Part shown: positions 1-8,220 of the stretch, in pieces | Position numbering within the stretch: position 1 is the first letter of the stretch | Layout: each line of letters starts with the position of its first letter | Source: Caldicellulosiruptor obsidiansis OB47 | GTDB taxonomy: Bacteria > Bacillota > Thermoanaerobacteria > Caldicellulosiruptorales > Caldicellulosiruptoraceae | Length of the DNA stretch: 64,000 nucleotides | Assembly: GCF_000145215.1 (NCBI RefSeq) | Contig: NC_014392.1 | Coordinates: forward strand, 1,496,001 to 1,560,000 | Direction of reading: 5' to 3' | The notes under the pieces: generated by a model | What the model saw: only the letters and a program-made list of their open reading frames with translations | What the model was told of the DNA's origin: nothing | The model's database searches: none | Made by a program: the position numbers and the translations under genes

Positions 1-899
1 ATGTCTTCAACCTTGTTAATGTTTATAATTTTAACATCCTTTTTTATCTTCTTTACAAGACCACTTAAAGTGGTTCCAGGTCCTATCTCTACAAATGTAT
101 CAAACCCATCTTCCAAAAGCCTGTCTACACATCCAAGAAAGTTTACAGTAGTATAAACCTGTTTTTCTAAAAGGTCTATTATATCCTCTTTTTTCATATA
201 ATCTGCTGTAACATTCGATACAACAGGGATTTGCGGTTCTTTTATGTCAATTTCTAATAAATGTTTTTTCAGTTTCTCTCCTGCACCTTTTATAAGGCTG
301 CAGTGAAATGGCGCAGAAACGTTAAGTTCCACACATCTTTTTGCTCCCTTTTGCTTTGCAATCTCCATTGCAAAATAAACAGCTTGTTTTTCTCCGGAAA
401 TAACTGTCTGTTCAGGTGAATTAATATTGGAAATCTCAACAACTCCCTTCTCTTTTGCTATTCTACAGACTTCTTTTACATCTTCTACTGACAAGCCCAA
501 AACCGCTGCCATTGCTCCTACACCTTCAGGCACCTCATTTTGCATATATTCTCCTCTTTTTGAAACAAGCCACACAGCAGTTTTAAAATCAATACAACCA
601 GATACAACAAGAGCAGAGTACTCACCTAAACTCTGACCAAATACAGCTTTAGGTTCCAGTTTGTCTTTCACAACTTCATATATTGCAATTGAGGTTGTAA
701 GAATCGCAGGCTGAGTAATTCTTGTAAGTTTTAGCTCCTCTTCCGGACCATTAAAGACAATGTTTTTCAAATCGAAATCCAAAGCTTCATTTGCTAAATC
801 AAAAATCCTTCTGGCAGACTCAAAATTTTGATAAAAATCATAACCCATGCCAACAAATTGCGCACCTTGACCAGGGAACATAACTGCCAACTTTCCCAC
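1..899 (-). CDS. fabD: Malonyl-CoA:ACP transacylase FabD (C-terminus cut by window edge)
   Basis: This enzyme loads malonyl groups onto acyl carrier protein for cytosolic fatty acid synthesis. The frame opens with a GTG at 899, 8 bases after a GAGG motif, and reads VGKLAVMFPGQGAQFVGMG, the typical FabD N-terminus. The nucleophile motif is GQSLG with Ser about residue 90; Firmicutes often have Gln where E. coli has His. The last visible residues (LVKKIKKDVKIININ) are typical of the FabD C-terminus, so about 10-15 residues are probably missing. It is last of fapR-plsX-fabH-fabD, 18 bases after fabH. No fabK or other enoyl reductase lies between fabH and fabD here. Confidence 0.95.
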   Translation of the reverse strand, partial: MGKLAVMFPGQGAQFVGMGYDFYQNFESARRIFDLANEALDFDLKNIVFNGPEEELKLTRITQPAILTTSIAIYEVVKDKLEPKAVFGQSLGEYSALVVSGCIDFKTAVWLVSKRGEYMQNEVPEGVGAMAAVLGLSVEDVKEVCRIAKEKGVVEISNINSPEQTVISGEKQAVYFAMEIAKQKGAKRCVELNVSAPFHCSLIKGAGEKLKKHLLEIDIKEPQIPVVSNVTADYMKKEDIIDLLEKQVYTTVNFLGCVDRLLEDGFDTFVEIGPGTTLSGLVKKIKKDVKIININKVED

Positions 900-917
900 T
901 TTTTATACCTCTCCTTT

Positions 918-1904
918 CTATATCCATTTAACAGCACAAGATGCCCATGTAAGGCCTCCCCCAAATCCAACAAGCACAATCTTGTCACCTTTTTTTATTT
1001 TTCCTTCTTCTATTGCCTCATCAAGTGCAATTGGGATTGATGCAGCAGATGTATTACCATATTTGTGCAGGTTAACAAACACCTTTTCCATTGGAATTTT
1101 GAGCCTCTTTGCAGCACTCTCAATTATCCTTATATTTGCTTGATGGGGTATAAAAACATCTATATCTGAAGAAGAAAGCCCAACCTTTTCCAAAACTTTT
1201 TCAACTGCGTATGGCATTATTTTAACAGCAAACTTATAAACCTCATTGCCGTCCATATAGATTTTTCTAAAATTTGGCATATCTTTGGACTGAGAATAGC
1301 TTAAATCACTGAGCCCAAACGCATGACAGTAAAGTAAAAGCCCATTTTCGCCATCACTTCCAAGCTCAAACCCTAAAATACCTTCTTCGTTTGAAGCTGT
1401 TAAAATAGCAGCACCTGCCCCATCACCAAAAAGCACACATGTGGACCTGTCAGACCAGTTAGTTATCTTAGAGAGTGCTTCTGCCCCTATCACAAGAGCA
1501 GTTTTACAAAAGCCGTTTTGAATAAATTGAGTAGCAATTGCCATACCATATATAAAACCTGAACATGCAGCGGATATGTCAAAAGCAAATGCATTTTTAA
1601 GTTTTAACTCTTTTTGAACAAGGCATGCTGTTGAAGGAAAAAACATCTCAGGTGTTACTGTCGCAACAATCACAACATCGATTTCATCCGGTGAAATCCC
1701 TGCCTTTTGCATAGCATTTCTTGCTGCTTGGACTGCTAAATCAGTTGTTGAGGTTCTTCCGTCAACTATTCTTCTTTCTTTTATACCTGTCCGCTGGGTT
1801 ATCCATTCATCAGTTGTTTCAACCATTTTTTCTAAATCATGGTTGGAAAGAATTCTTTCGGGCACAAATCTTCCTGTTGAAAGAATCTTGACATTCTGTT
1901 TCAT
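918..1904 (-). CDS. fabH: Beta-ketoacyl-ACP synthase III (FabH)
   Basis: FabH condenses a primer acyl-CoA with malonyl-ACP to start fatty acid elongation. The 328-residue length is standard. The catalytic triad is readable: Cys114 in DISAACSGF, His254 in [10 protein letters not shown] and Asn284 in [10 protein letters not shown]. The ATG at 1904 gives a normal FabH N-terminus ([20 protein letters not shown]). It begins 3 bases after the plsX stop, so the two are almost certainly translated from one message. By family knowledge, Gram-positive FabH often prefers branched primers; nothing here shows the preference directly. Confidence 0.97.
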   Translation of the reverse strand: MKQNVKILSTGRFVPERILSNHDLEKMVETTDEWITQRTGIKERRIVDGRTSTTDLAVQAARNAMQKAGISPDEIDVVIVATVTPEMFFPSTACLVQKELKLKNAFAFDISAACSGFIYGMAIATQFIQNGFCKTALVIGAEALSKITNWSDRSTCVLFGDGAGAAILTASNEEGILGFELGSDGENGLLLYCHAFGLSDLSYSQSKDMPNFRKIYMDGNEVYKFAVKIMPYAVEKVLEKVGLSSSDIDVFIPHQANIRIIESAAKRLKIPMEKVFVNLHKYGNTSAASIPIALDEAIEEGKIKKGDKIVLVGFGGGLTWASCAVKWI

Positions 1905-1907
1905 TTT

Positions 1908-2912
1908 TTAGACCTCGCTTTCGGCTGTGATTTCTTCTTTAAGTAACGCTAATATGTTATTCTTATAAAAAGACTTTGCTTGATGTATTCCGCTGAAAAT
2001 TGCCTGGCTATCTGATGCACCATGACATTTCACTATTATTCCATCTATTCCTAAAAGAGGAGCTCCTCCTACTTCCTTGTAATCATATTTACCTTTTAAC
2101 CTTTTAAGGTATGGTTTTAATAAAAGTCCACCAATTTTTGCTCTAAAACTTGATTTTGCAATATCTTTTAGTATATCAAAAAACAAAAGTCCCATCCCCT
2201 CTGTAAGCTTCAAAACTATATTACCAACAAATCCATCACACACAACTATATCAGGTGGTGAGAATGGCAAGCTTCTTGCCTCAACATTCCCTACAAAGTT
2301 TATGTTTTTTGCACTTTTTAGAAGGTCATACGACTGTTTTGAAAGGTCATTACCTTTATTTTCTTCTGTACCTATATTCAAAAGCCCAACTGTTGGGTTT
2401 TGCTTGCCAAGCACCTTGCTTACATACACTGTTGCCATCTGAGCAAACTGCAGGATATTTATTGGTCTGCAGTCTGTGTTAGACCCAACATCAATTAAAA
2501 GGTACTGCCCATCTTTGTAGGGAAGCCGAGTTGTCAAGGCAGGCCTGTCTATCCCTTTGATTCTTCCAACAATTAAAAGTCCACCTGCCATTAAAGCACC
2601 AGTGCTACCTGCTGATATAAAAGCATCAATCTCGCCTTCTTTCAAGTACTGCAAGCCCACTACGATAGATGAGTCTTTCTTTTGTCTTATTGCCTTTACT
2701 GGCTCATCTTCAAATTCTATCTTTTCCTTGCAGTCTACTATTTCTACTTTATTGAACTGTCTTATTTTTTGAGCACACTCTTTTCCAATAATGTCTTTGT
2801 TGCCAAAAATCACTACTTCATCGTCTTGGTTCTGATTTAAATAGAGCGCAACACCTTTTATAACTGCATCTGGAGAATTATCCCCACCCATTGCATCAAT
2901 GCCAATCCTCAT
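1908..2912 (-). CDS. plsX: Phosphate acyltransferase PlsX
   Basis: PlsX converts acyl-ACP plus phosphate to acyl-phosphate, the first step of bacterial phospholipid synthesis through PlsY. The 334-residue protein opens with MRIGIDAMGGDNSPDAVIKG, the hallmark PlsX start, and carries SAGSTGALMAGG and VCDGFVGNIVLK, both conserved in the family. It lies between fapR (21 bases upstream) and fabH (3 bases downstream), the classic FapR-controlled operon of Gram-positive bacteria. No defect is visible. Confidence 0.97.
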   Translation of the reverse strand: MRIGIDAMGGDNSPDAVIKGVALYLNQNQDDEVVIFGNKDIIGKECAQKIRQFNKVEIVDCKEKIEFEDEPVKAIRQKKDSSIVVGLQYLKEGEIDAFISAGSTGALMAGGLLIVGRIKGIDRPALTTRLPYKDGQYLLIDVGSNTDCRPINILQFAQMATVYVSKVLGKQNPTVGLLNIGTEENKGNDLSKQSYDLLKSAKNINFVGNVEARSLPFSPPDIVVCDGFVGNIVLKLTEGMGLLFFDILKDIAKSSFRAKIGGLLLKPYLKRLKGKYDYKEVGGAPLLGIDGIIVKCHGASDSQAIFSGIHQAKSFYKNNILALLKEEITAESEV

Positions 2913-2933
2913 ATTTTTCTACACTCCCATTTC

Positions 2934-3509
2934 CTATTGCGCTGAATTAATCTCTTCATTCAAAGCAACGAGAATAAATTTGCCCCTGAAAACTTCTTCG
3001 TTATTTCTCTTGATAAATACCCATACTATATATTTGTTGTTTCTTTTCTTTTTCAGCTCTGCTCTTGCAACAAGCCTATCATTTGCAAAAACTGGTGTTT
3101 TATACTTTATATTTGCTACCCCAATCAACGCTGCTTTTGCATCAATAACAGACATGGCAACCGACTCAGCAAAAGCATAGATGTATTGGCCTTTGACCAT
3201 ATTACTATTGGCAAAGGTCATCCACAGCTCTGGCTCAAATGTTGCAATAGCAAAATTCTCAAGCTCTATGTCAATAATCTCACCCACAACATCGCGCGGC
3301 GAGATTGTCTTGAGTTTAGATATACTCTCTTTGGCCATATCCTTTATTCTTTCTCGGACTTCTTTAATATCTAAAATTGCCCTGTCAAGCCTTATTGTCT
3401 GTACAGAACATCCAAACTCACTTGCTAGTTCCTCATCTGTTATAAAAGGATTCTCTTTTATTCTTTGAAGCAGAAGTCTGTGTCTTTCTTTCCTTGATAG
3501 TTTTGCCAT
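2934..3509 (-). CDS. fapR: Transcriptional regulator of fatty acid and phospholipid synthesis FapR
   Basis: FapR represses lipid-synthesis operons and is released from DNA by malonyl-CoA. Residues 1-50 form a DeoR-like helix-turn-helix (ITDEELASEFGCSVQTIRLDR). Residues 90-185 form a hot-dog thioesterase-like domain that binds the ligand. The length of 191 residues matches the family. It is the first gene of the fapR-plsX-fabH-fabD operon. A perfect FapR-type operator lies 30 bases upstream of its ATG, so autoregulation is expected. Confidence 0.95.
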   Translation of the reverse strand: MAKLSRKERHRLLLQRIKENPFITDEELASEFGCSVQTIRLDRAILDIKEVRERIKDMAKESISKLKTISPRDVVGEIIDIELENFAIATFEPELWMTFANSNMVKGQYIYAFAESVAMSVIDAKAALIGVANIKYKTPVFANDRLVARAELKKKRNNKYIVWVFIKRNNEEVFRGKFILVALNEEINSAQ

Positions 3510-3539
3510 AATTTTATCACCATGATTTAATATTTGATA

Positions 3540-3556
3540 TTAATATCAGGTATTAA
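3540..3556 (-). promoter_or_regulatory. FapR operator
   Basis: The 17-base element TTAATACCTGATATTAA (minus strand) has perfect 6-base inverted arms and closely matches the Bacillus FapR box TTAGTACCTGNTACTAA. It lies about 8-24 bases after the expected transcription start, so bound FapR would block RNA polymerase early. Confidence 0.88.
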
Positions 3557-3570
3557 ATTCTTATGCCAAT

Positions 3571-3599
3571 ATTATATATAAATATGACTTAATTTTCAA
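3571..3599 (-). promoter_or_regulatory. Sigma-A promoter of fapR-plsX-fabH-fabD
   Basis: On the minus strand TTGAAA (3594-3599) is followed after exactly 17 bases by TATAAT (3571-3576). Transcription should start near 3564, just upstream of the FapR operator. Confidence 0.85.
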
Positions 3600-3602
3600 T
3601 AA

Positions 3603-3629
3603 CAAAAAAGCCACTATTTAGAAGTGGCT
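3603..3629 (-). terminator. Rho-independent terminator after galU
   Basis: AGCCACT (3623-3629 read in reverse) pairs with AGTGGCT (3609-3615) around a 7-base loop and is followed by a T-run on the minus strand. It separates galU from the fap operon promoter. Confidence 0.85.
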
Positions 3630-3640
3630 AAAAACTTATC

Positions 3641-4549
3641 TTAAATTTTTTCTAACTCATTTAGTTTTTCTTTATAATTCTTAGCATTTAGAAGAGTAAC
3701 AAGATAGTTATAAAAATCTTTACCAATATCTTCTCTTGAAAGAGCAATCTCTACCGTTGCCTGAAGGAACCCAAGTTTGTTGCCCACATCATATCTTTTT
3801 CCTTCAAACTCATAAGCATACATAGCTTCTTTTTTTGAAAGTTCTCTCAAAGCGTCAGTCAACTGTATTTCTCCACCAACACCCTCTTTTGTGTGCTGTA
3901 GGATATTTAATATCTCAGGAGTGATGATATATCTTCCAAGGACAGCAATATTCGAAGGTGATTCTTCTTTTTTAGGCTTTTCTACAAGATCTTTTACCTT
4001 GTAGATTCTATCTTCTATTTGCTTACCTGCAATAATTCCATACTTGCTGACATCATCCTCTGGCACTTTTTGGACACCCAAGATGGTTGTTCTGTACTCT
4101 TCATACACCTCTATTAGCTGTTTTAAACATGGTTTTTCGGAAATGATGATGTCATCGCCAAGTAGAACTGCAAAAGGTTCATTGTCAATAAAAAGTCTTG
4201 CACAGTATACTGCATCACCAAGGCCTCTTGGTTCTTTTTGGCGTATATAATGGACATTGTAGTCTGCTATCTTTCTTATCAGCTGAAGATTGTCATAATC
4301 TTTTTTGTTTTCAAGAGCAACTTCAAGTTCAAAAGACTTGTCAAAATGGTCTTCAATTGCTCTTTTGCCACGCCCTGTGACAATTAAAATGCTCTCTATC
4401 CCCGATTCTAACGCCTCTTCAACTATGTATTGAATTGTTGGCTTGTCCACAATGGGAAGCATCTCTTTTGGCTGTGCTTTCGTTGCCGGTAAAAACCTTG
4501 TACCAAGTCCTGCTGCAGGAATGATTGCTTTTTTGATAAGTCTTTTCAT
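3641..4549 (-). CDS. galU: UTP--glucose-1-phosphate uridylyltransferase
   Basis: The enzyme makes UDP-glucose from UTP and glucose-1-phosphate. It opens MKRLIKKAIIPAAG and then carries the nucleotide-binding signature GLGTRFLPATK (residues 15-25) and PKEMLPI. The 302-residue length fits GtaB/GalU. The open frame extends 26 codons further upstream, but those codons run through the promoter, while the ATG at 4549 has GAAGG about 10 bases before it. A galE-like epimerase lies 0.9 kb upstream, so UDP-sugar supply for envelope polysaccharide is the likely shared role. Confidence 0.95.
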   Translation of the reverse strand: MKRLIKKAIIPAAGLGTRFLPATKAQPKEMLPIVDKPTIQYIVEEALESGIESILIVTGRGKRAIEDHFDKSFELEVALENKKDYDNLQLIRKIADYNVHYIRQKEPRGLGDAVYCARLFIDNEPFAVLLGDDIIISEKPCLKQLIEVYEEYRTTILGVQKVPEDDVSKYGIIAGKQIEDRIYKVKDLVEKPKKEESPSNIAVLGRYIITPEILNILQHTKEGVGGEIQLTDALRELSKKEAMYAYEFEGKRYDVGNKLGFLQATVEIALSREDIGKDFYNYLVTLLNAKNYKEKLNELEKI

Positions 4550-4592
4550 TAATTTGTCACCTTCTTTCAAAAATTCTATTTCAATTAACTCC

Positions 4593-4601
4593 ATTATACC
4601 A
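4593..4601 (-). promoter_or_regulatory. Extended -10 promoter of galU
   Basis: The minus strand reads TGGTATAAT (TATAAT at 4593-4598 with the upstream TG). No good -35 is seen at the right distance. It lies 44 bases before the galU start. Confidence 0.6.
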
Positions 4602-4620
4602 CAAATTGAGATAAAAAAAT

Positions 4621-4651
4621 AAAGCACGACCTTAAAAATTAGTCGTGCTTT
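4621..4651 (-). terminator. Terminator after the DUF1292 gene
   Basis: AAAGCACGAC (4621-4630) and GTCGTGCTTT (4642-4651) form a perfect 10-bp stem with an 11-base loop. On the minus strand it is followed by ATTTTTTT. The plus side is also T-rich, so it could act in both directions. Confidence 0.88.
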
Positions 4652-4662
4652 ATTTTTTTCAC

Positions 4663-4962
4663 CTATTCTTCATCTTCGTCATACATATCAAAATCTTCAT
4701 CGTCAAATCTAGACTGGAAGATTTCAAATACATTTTCAAGCTCTTCCTCGTCCTCTACACCTACATATACTTCTTCACCGTCTCTGTCTTCAATCCTCAG
4801 AATTACAACCTCAGCCTCTTCGTCTTCTTTTTCCATCTCTTCTAAAGGAAGAAGGACTATATAGTCATTACCATTGTAATTGACCTTATCAAGCATCTCA
4901 AAAGATATCTCTCTTCCTTCTTCATCTACCAATGTTACTATATTGTCCGTAAACATATCCAT
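4663..4962 (-). CDS. DUF1292 (YrzB-like) acidic protein
   Basis: This 99-residue acidic protein matches the DUF1292 pattern: NIVTLVDEEGREISFEMLDKV, then NYIVLLPLE-type strands and a Glu/Asp-rich C-terminus (FDDEDFDMYDEDEE). Family members are found across Firmicutes, usually near ruvX/alaS; the function is unknown and that neighbourhood is absent here. It has its own strong promoter and its own terminator, so it is a single-gene transcript. Confidence 0.8.
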   Translation of the reverse strand: MDMFTDNIVTLVDEEGREISFEMLDKVNYNGNDYIVLLPLEEMEKEDEEAEVVILRIEDRDGEEVYVGVEDEEELENVFEIFQSRFDDEDFDMYDEDEE

Positions 4963-4993
4963 AATGAATTCACCTCTTTTCTAAATATAGACT

Positions 4994-5022
4994 ATTGTAA
5001 TACAAAAATTGGCACGTGTCAA
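4994..5022 (-). promoter_or_regulatory. Promoter of the DUF1292 gene
   Basis: The minus strand has a consensus TTGACA (5017-5022), a 17-base spacer and TACAAT (4994-4999), one of the strongest promoter matches in the window. Confidence 0.8.
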
Positions 5023-5046
5023 CCACTAAATTCATCTACTAATATA

Positions 5047-5364
5047 TTATCCCCACCAGATTTCATCATAACCATCTTCTTGGTCTTTTGGCCCTTCGTA
5101 AAAGTCCAAATAGCAAATCTTGCCTGTCGATTTCTCAACCATTTTCAATCTAAACATAAAATCTGGATGCTCTATCTTATCAACTGCATCAAAGTTTTTC
5201 GCATCTTCCCCGGCAACTTCAAATCCATAGCTGCTAAGGTCGCTAATGACTTCTTTAATCTCATATTCAAAATCAATATCAATCTCAGGGATATTCCCTT
5301 CTTTTAAAAGCCTTGCAACCTCACCAATTTCGCCTGTTTGATATCTAAAACCTCTTTTGATCAT
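5047..5364 (-). CDS. Conserved-looking 105-residue protein of unknown function
   Basis: I do not recognise the family. The product is 105 residues and acidic, with no signal peptide or membrane segment. It starts MIKRGFRYQTGEIGEVARLL and ends in an aromatic, acidic tail (YLDFYEGPKDQEDGYDEIWWG). The body alternates short predicted strands and helices. A GGGG-rich ribosome-binding region precedes the ATG. It stands alone between galE-like and DUF1292 genes on the same strand. Codon use matches its neighbours, so it looks like a real native gene. Confidence 0.65.
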   Translation of the reverse strand: MIKRGFRYQTGEIGEVARLLKEGNIPEIDIDFEYEIKEVISDLSSYGFEVAGEDAKNFDAVDKIEHPDFMFRLKMVEKSTGKICYLDFYEGPKDQEDGYDEIWWG

Positions 5365-5445
5365 ATTCCAAACAACCCCTTTTCAATGACATTATAAATA
5401 TATGCTTTTATATTATGATATAATGATACCCTGTATAAAAAGTGG

Positions 5446-6375
5446 TTAAACAGATTTAGCCATAAAATATTCAACTGTCTTTTTCAACCCCTCCAAAAGA
5501 GAAAATTGTGGTGAAAATCCAAAGACATTCTTCAAAAGATTATTGGAAAGACAGCTGTGTGCAATATCCCCTGGTCGTTTTGACTGATAAACTGGAACTC
5601 TTTTGTATCCTGTCAAGCCAGAAATAATCTCAAATAGTTCATTTACCGACACATTTTTAGCAGTGCTCAGATTAAATGTTCCTGACACAGAACTTTCCAG
5701 TGCAATACAGTTTGCTTCAGCGACATCTTCAACATATATAAAGTCCCTTGTCTGAGTACCATCTCCAAATATAACAACATCTTTGTTATTTTGCATACGT
5801 TTACAAAAAATTGATACAACCCCGCCTTCCCCGAACGGGTCCTGCCGTGGTCCATAGACATTTGAATATCTGAAAATAACATATTCAAAATTAAAATTAT
5901 GCGCAAACATCCTAACATACTCTTCTGAAGTAAGCTTAGACAGCCCGTAAAAAGATTCTGGTCTTAATGGATGATTTTCATCAATTGGAATATACTTTGG
6001 TTCTCCATAAACTGCAGCCGAGGATGCAAAAATAAACTTTTTCACTTTATATTTAACACAGTATTCAAGAAGATTAACCGTGCCCAAGACATTTATACTG
6101 CAATCAAGCCAAACATCTTCCATAGACTTTGCAACACTCACCTGAGCTGCCTGGTGTATGCAATATTCAATTTTGTTTTTTTCAAATACTTGTTCTAAAT
6201 TGTCGCGAATGTCAAGTTTATAGAACTTGGCTTTTGGATTGATATTATGAGCATTTCCAGAAAGAAGATTGTCTACAATGCATACATCATATCCTCTTTC
6301 AATAAGCTTGTCGACAATATGCGACCCTATAAAACCAGCACCGCCTGTCACAAGAACTGCCAACAGATTTTGCAC
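5446..6375 (-). CDS. NAD-dependent epimerase, UDP-glucose 4-epimerase type
   Basis: This is an extended short-chain dehydrogenase of 309 residues. The NAD-binding motif is VTGGAGFIGSHI (residues 9-20). The catalytic residues are the FASSAAVYGEP serine stretch (about 117-125) and Tyr143/Lys147 in SFYGLSK. The variable substrate region (VYGPRQDPFGEGGVVSIF) is typical of GalE and WbpP-like UDP-hexose epimerases. Substrate specificity cannot be told from sequence alone; UDP-glucose or an N-acetyl sugar is likely, given galU nearby. It may feed surface polysaccharide synthesis. Confidence 0.85.
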   Translation of the reverse strand: MQNLLAVLVTGGAGFIGSHIVDKLIERGYDVCIVDNLLSGNAHNINPKAKFYKLDIRDNLEQVFEKNKIEYCIHQAAQVSVAKSMEDVWLDCSINVLGTVNLLEYCVKYKVKKFIFASSAAVYGEPKYIPIDENHPLRPESFYGLSKLTSEEYVRMFAHNFNFEYVIFRYSNVYGPRQDPFGEGGVVSIFCKRMQNNKDVVIFGDGTQTRDFIYVEDVAEANCIALESSVSGTFNLSTAKNVSVNELFEIISGLTGYKRVPVYQSKRPGDIAHSCLSNNLLKNVFGFSPQFSLLEGLKKTVEYFMAKSV

Positions 6376-6402
6376 TCCTTTTTTATAAACTCATATAAAA
6401 AA

Positions 6403-6445
6403 AGTATATATCTAATTTATTTTAATTGCAAACTCTGATATAATT
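6403..6445. promoter_or_regulatory. Overlapping divergent promoters (epimerase minus, membrane protein plus)
   Basis: For the epimerase the minus strand has TTGCAA (6427-6432) and TATACT (6403-6408) 18 bases apart. For the plus-strand membrane gene there is an extended -10, TGATATAAT (6437-6445). The two signals are only 4 bases apart, so both promoters can hardly be occupied at once. Confidence 0.6.
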
Positions 6446-6491
6446 AAAAAATAAAAAACTCTAAAAACATCAGGGGGTTTTAAAAAAACAA

Positions 6492-7082
6492 ATGAATGCA
6501 AGAAAGATATTATTCTATGCTCTCCATATTTTAAGAAATCATTTTTTGACAACAGTAATATTTATTGCATTTATGTATCTATATTTTTCTCTTTTTAGAG
6601 GTACCACTTCACAGTTTATAAGTGGTATAATCATTTGTATACTTTATATTTATGGCAATTTTTCAAGTGGCAGGTTTCACGCAAAAAAAAGAAATGCACT
6701 GTCTTTTTTAGAAGGATCCTTGGCTATAGTTATTGCTTCAATACCTACAATAATTTTAGCAATATTGGCAACCAGTCATGTTTCTTTAAATGAAAAAGGA
6801 TTTTTAAATTCTCACTGGGCAAATGTAGTATATAGACTTTGGAACTCTCCTTTTATCGGAATATACTCATACGCAGACGAAATTGCAAAAAATAAACATT
6901 CAGTAGATACAATAATAACAACTTACTGGATAACTGCTTTGTTTTTACCAATTTCTTCTTTAATAGGTTATTTAATTGGGGTTTTGGAAAAACAGGGATT
7001 AATTAAGCTTCCTGAATACAATATTTTACCTAAAAAGAAGAGCCAAAATAAAAAGCAAGGCAAAACCGGGAAATCCTATTAA
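6492..7082 (+). CDS. Hypothetical integral membrane protein
   Basis: I do not recognise the family. The 196-residue product has about four hydrophobic segments: residues 17-36, 42-58, 74-94 and 141-165. The C-terminus is lysine-rich (LPKKKSQNKKQGKTGKSY), which fits a cytoplasmic tail. A conserved-looking region, NVVYRLWNSPFIGIYSYADE, lies between segments 3 and 4. The GGGGG ribosome-binding region is 14 bases from the ATG, longer than usual. The last 57 bases overlap bofA on the opposite strand, so the two genes converge tail to tail. Confidence 0.7.
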   Translation: MNARKILFYALHILRNHFLTTVIFIAFMYLYFSLFRGTTSQFISGIIICILYIYGNFSSGRFHAKKRNALSFLEGSLAIVIASIPTIILAILATSHVSLNEKGFLNSHWANVVYRLWNSPFIGIYSYADEIAKNKHSVDTIITTYWITALFLPISSLIGYLIGVLEKQGLIKLPEYNILPKKKSQNKKQGKTGKSY

Positions 7083-7208
7083 AGTTCCAATCGCAAGGTT
7101 TATTATGTTAAATCCAATATGAACACCATATGGTTCACACAAGAGATTAAAAAGGATAATAAAGCATGTTGTAAGAATGAATCTTATAACTAAATCAAAA
7201 AGTTTCAT
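7026..7208 (-). CDS. bofA: BofA-like pro-sigma-K processing regulator (short form)
   Basis: In Bacillus BofA is a forespore-membrane protein that restrains the SpoIVFB protease. This 60-residue product covers the conserved C-terminal core: NLLCEPYGVHIGFNIINLAIGTL followed by IGFPGFALLFIL. It has two membrane segments. Bacillus BofA is longer (about 87 residues), so the N-terminal segment is missing or shortened. The order yaaK-recR-yaaL-bofA is the same as in Bacillus, which supports the call. Its start is 53 bases beyond the terminator that follows yaaL. The role is uncertain if the host does not sporulate. Confidence 0.8.
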   Translation of the reverse strand: MKLFDLVIRFILTTCFIILFNLLCEPYGVHIGFNIINLAIGTLIGFPGFALLFILALLFR

Positions 7209-7261
7209 ATTTGGATTACCTCAAATTTGGTTTTTCTAAATATAATTTATGTCAAACCAGA

Positions 7262-7295
7262 AACAAAAAGAACCCTCTTTTCTAGTGAGGGTTCT
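7262..7295 (-). terminator. Terminator overlapping the 3' end of yaaL
   Basis: AGAACCCTC (7269-7277) and GAGGGTTCT (7287-7295) form a 9-bp stem with a 9-base loop, followed on the minus strand by CTTTTTGTTT. The upstream arm encodes the last yaaL codons. It closes the long nurA-to-yaaL gene row. Confidence 0.87.
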
Positions 7296-7530
7296 GCTTG
7301 AGAACTTTATACAGGTAGTTTAACCATTTTTCAGCAAGAATTTGCTGATAGATGGCTATCTCTATAAGGTCTTGGTCAGAAGCGAAATTAAAAAGGGTGT
7401 TTGCCGACGCGAGCAAGCCTTTTACATATCTAAGTAAAGATTCATAGTCATTTATTCTTTGCACATTCATCTCTCTGTTCACTTCATCTGCAAATTGGTC
7501 TAATACTACATTTAAAATATCTACTTTCAT
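7282..7530 (-). CDS. YaaL-like protein (DUF2508)
   Basis: The 82-residue helical protein sits exactly where yaaL lies in Bacillus, between recR and bofA. Its C-terminal helix (IAIYQQILAEKWLNYLYKVLKQ) resembles the DUF2508 pattern, but overall similarity is weak, so the assignment rests mainly on position. The function of the family is unknown. It begins 72 bases after recR. Its stop codon lies inside the terminator hairpin, so translation would reach the upstream stem arm. Confidence 0.6.
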   Translation of the reverse strand: MKVDILNVVLDQFADEVNREMNVQRINDYESLLRYVKGLLASANTLFNFASDQDLIEIAIYQQILAEKWLNYLYKVLKQNPH

Positions 7531-7602
7531 TTTAATTTACAGTTACTCCATTTATAAAGCTTCTTTTATATATTATGCACCAATATTTTATTTAATATAC
7601 TA

Positions 7603-8202
7603 CTAAATTTCTCTTCTTCCTTCTATTGCTTTGAGAATTGTGACCTCATCAGCATATTCAATGTCACCGCCAACAGGAATACCCCTGGCAATTCTTGTAA
7701 CCTTGATACCCATTGGTTTTATAAGCCGCGCTAAGTAGGAAGCGGTTGCTTCACCGTCAACATCAGGATTTGTAGCAATTATAACCTCTTTTATTGCTGG
7801 GTCAGAAAGTCTCTTTAACAGAACATCAATTGTAAGCTGTTCAGGGTATTTACCTTTGAGCGGGGATATTGCACCGTGGAGTACATGATAAAGTCCTTTA
7901 TATTCCTTTACTCTTTCAAGCGCTGCAACATCCTGTGGCTCTTCCACAACACAGATAATGCTTCTATCTCTCTTTTCGTCTTTACATATAGGACATACTT
8001 CATCTTCTGTAAAGTTACAGCACACCCTGCACAGTTTTGTGCTAGTTTTAGCACTCAAGATAGCATCAGCAAGTGCTTTGACATCTTCAGTTTTCATATT
8101 TATGATGTAAAACGCAAGTCTCTGGGCGGTCTTCTGACCAATACCTGGAAGCTTTTCAAGCTGCTGAACGAGTTTTGATATAGAAGTTTCTTTATTCTGC
8201 AT
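7603..8202 (-). CDS. recR: Recombination mediator RecR
   Basis: RecR works with RecF and RecO to load RecA on single-stranded DNA at gaps. The 199-residue product has the N-terminal helix-hairpin-helix ([17 protein letters not shown]), a four-cysteine zinc finger ([16 protein letters not shown], about residues 58-73) and a Toprim domain ([15 protein letters not shown] to [16 protein letters not shown]). It starts 18 bases after ebfC, as in most bacteria. Here the pair lies directly downstream of the nurA-herA-sbcDC genes with no terminator seen between. Confidence 0.97.
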   Translation of the reverse strand: MQNKETSISKLVQQLEKLPGIGQKTAQRLAFYIINMKTEDVKALADAILSAKTSTKLCRVCCNFTEDEVCPICKDEKRDRSIICVVEEPQDVAALERVKEYKGLYHVLHGAISPLKGKYPEQLTIDVLLKRLSDPAIKEVIIATNPDVDGEATASYLARLIKPMGIKVTRIARGIPVGGDIEYADEVTILKAIEGRREI

Positions 8203-8220
8203 CTTTATCTCAACCTCGTT

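Noticed and set aside
4550-4627. 26-codon N-terminal extension of galU
   Set aside because: It runs through the promoter -10 and has no ribosome site; the ATG at 4549 matches the family start.
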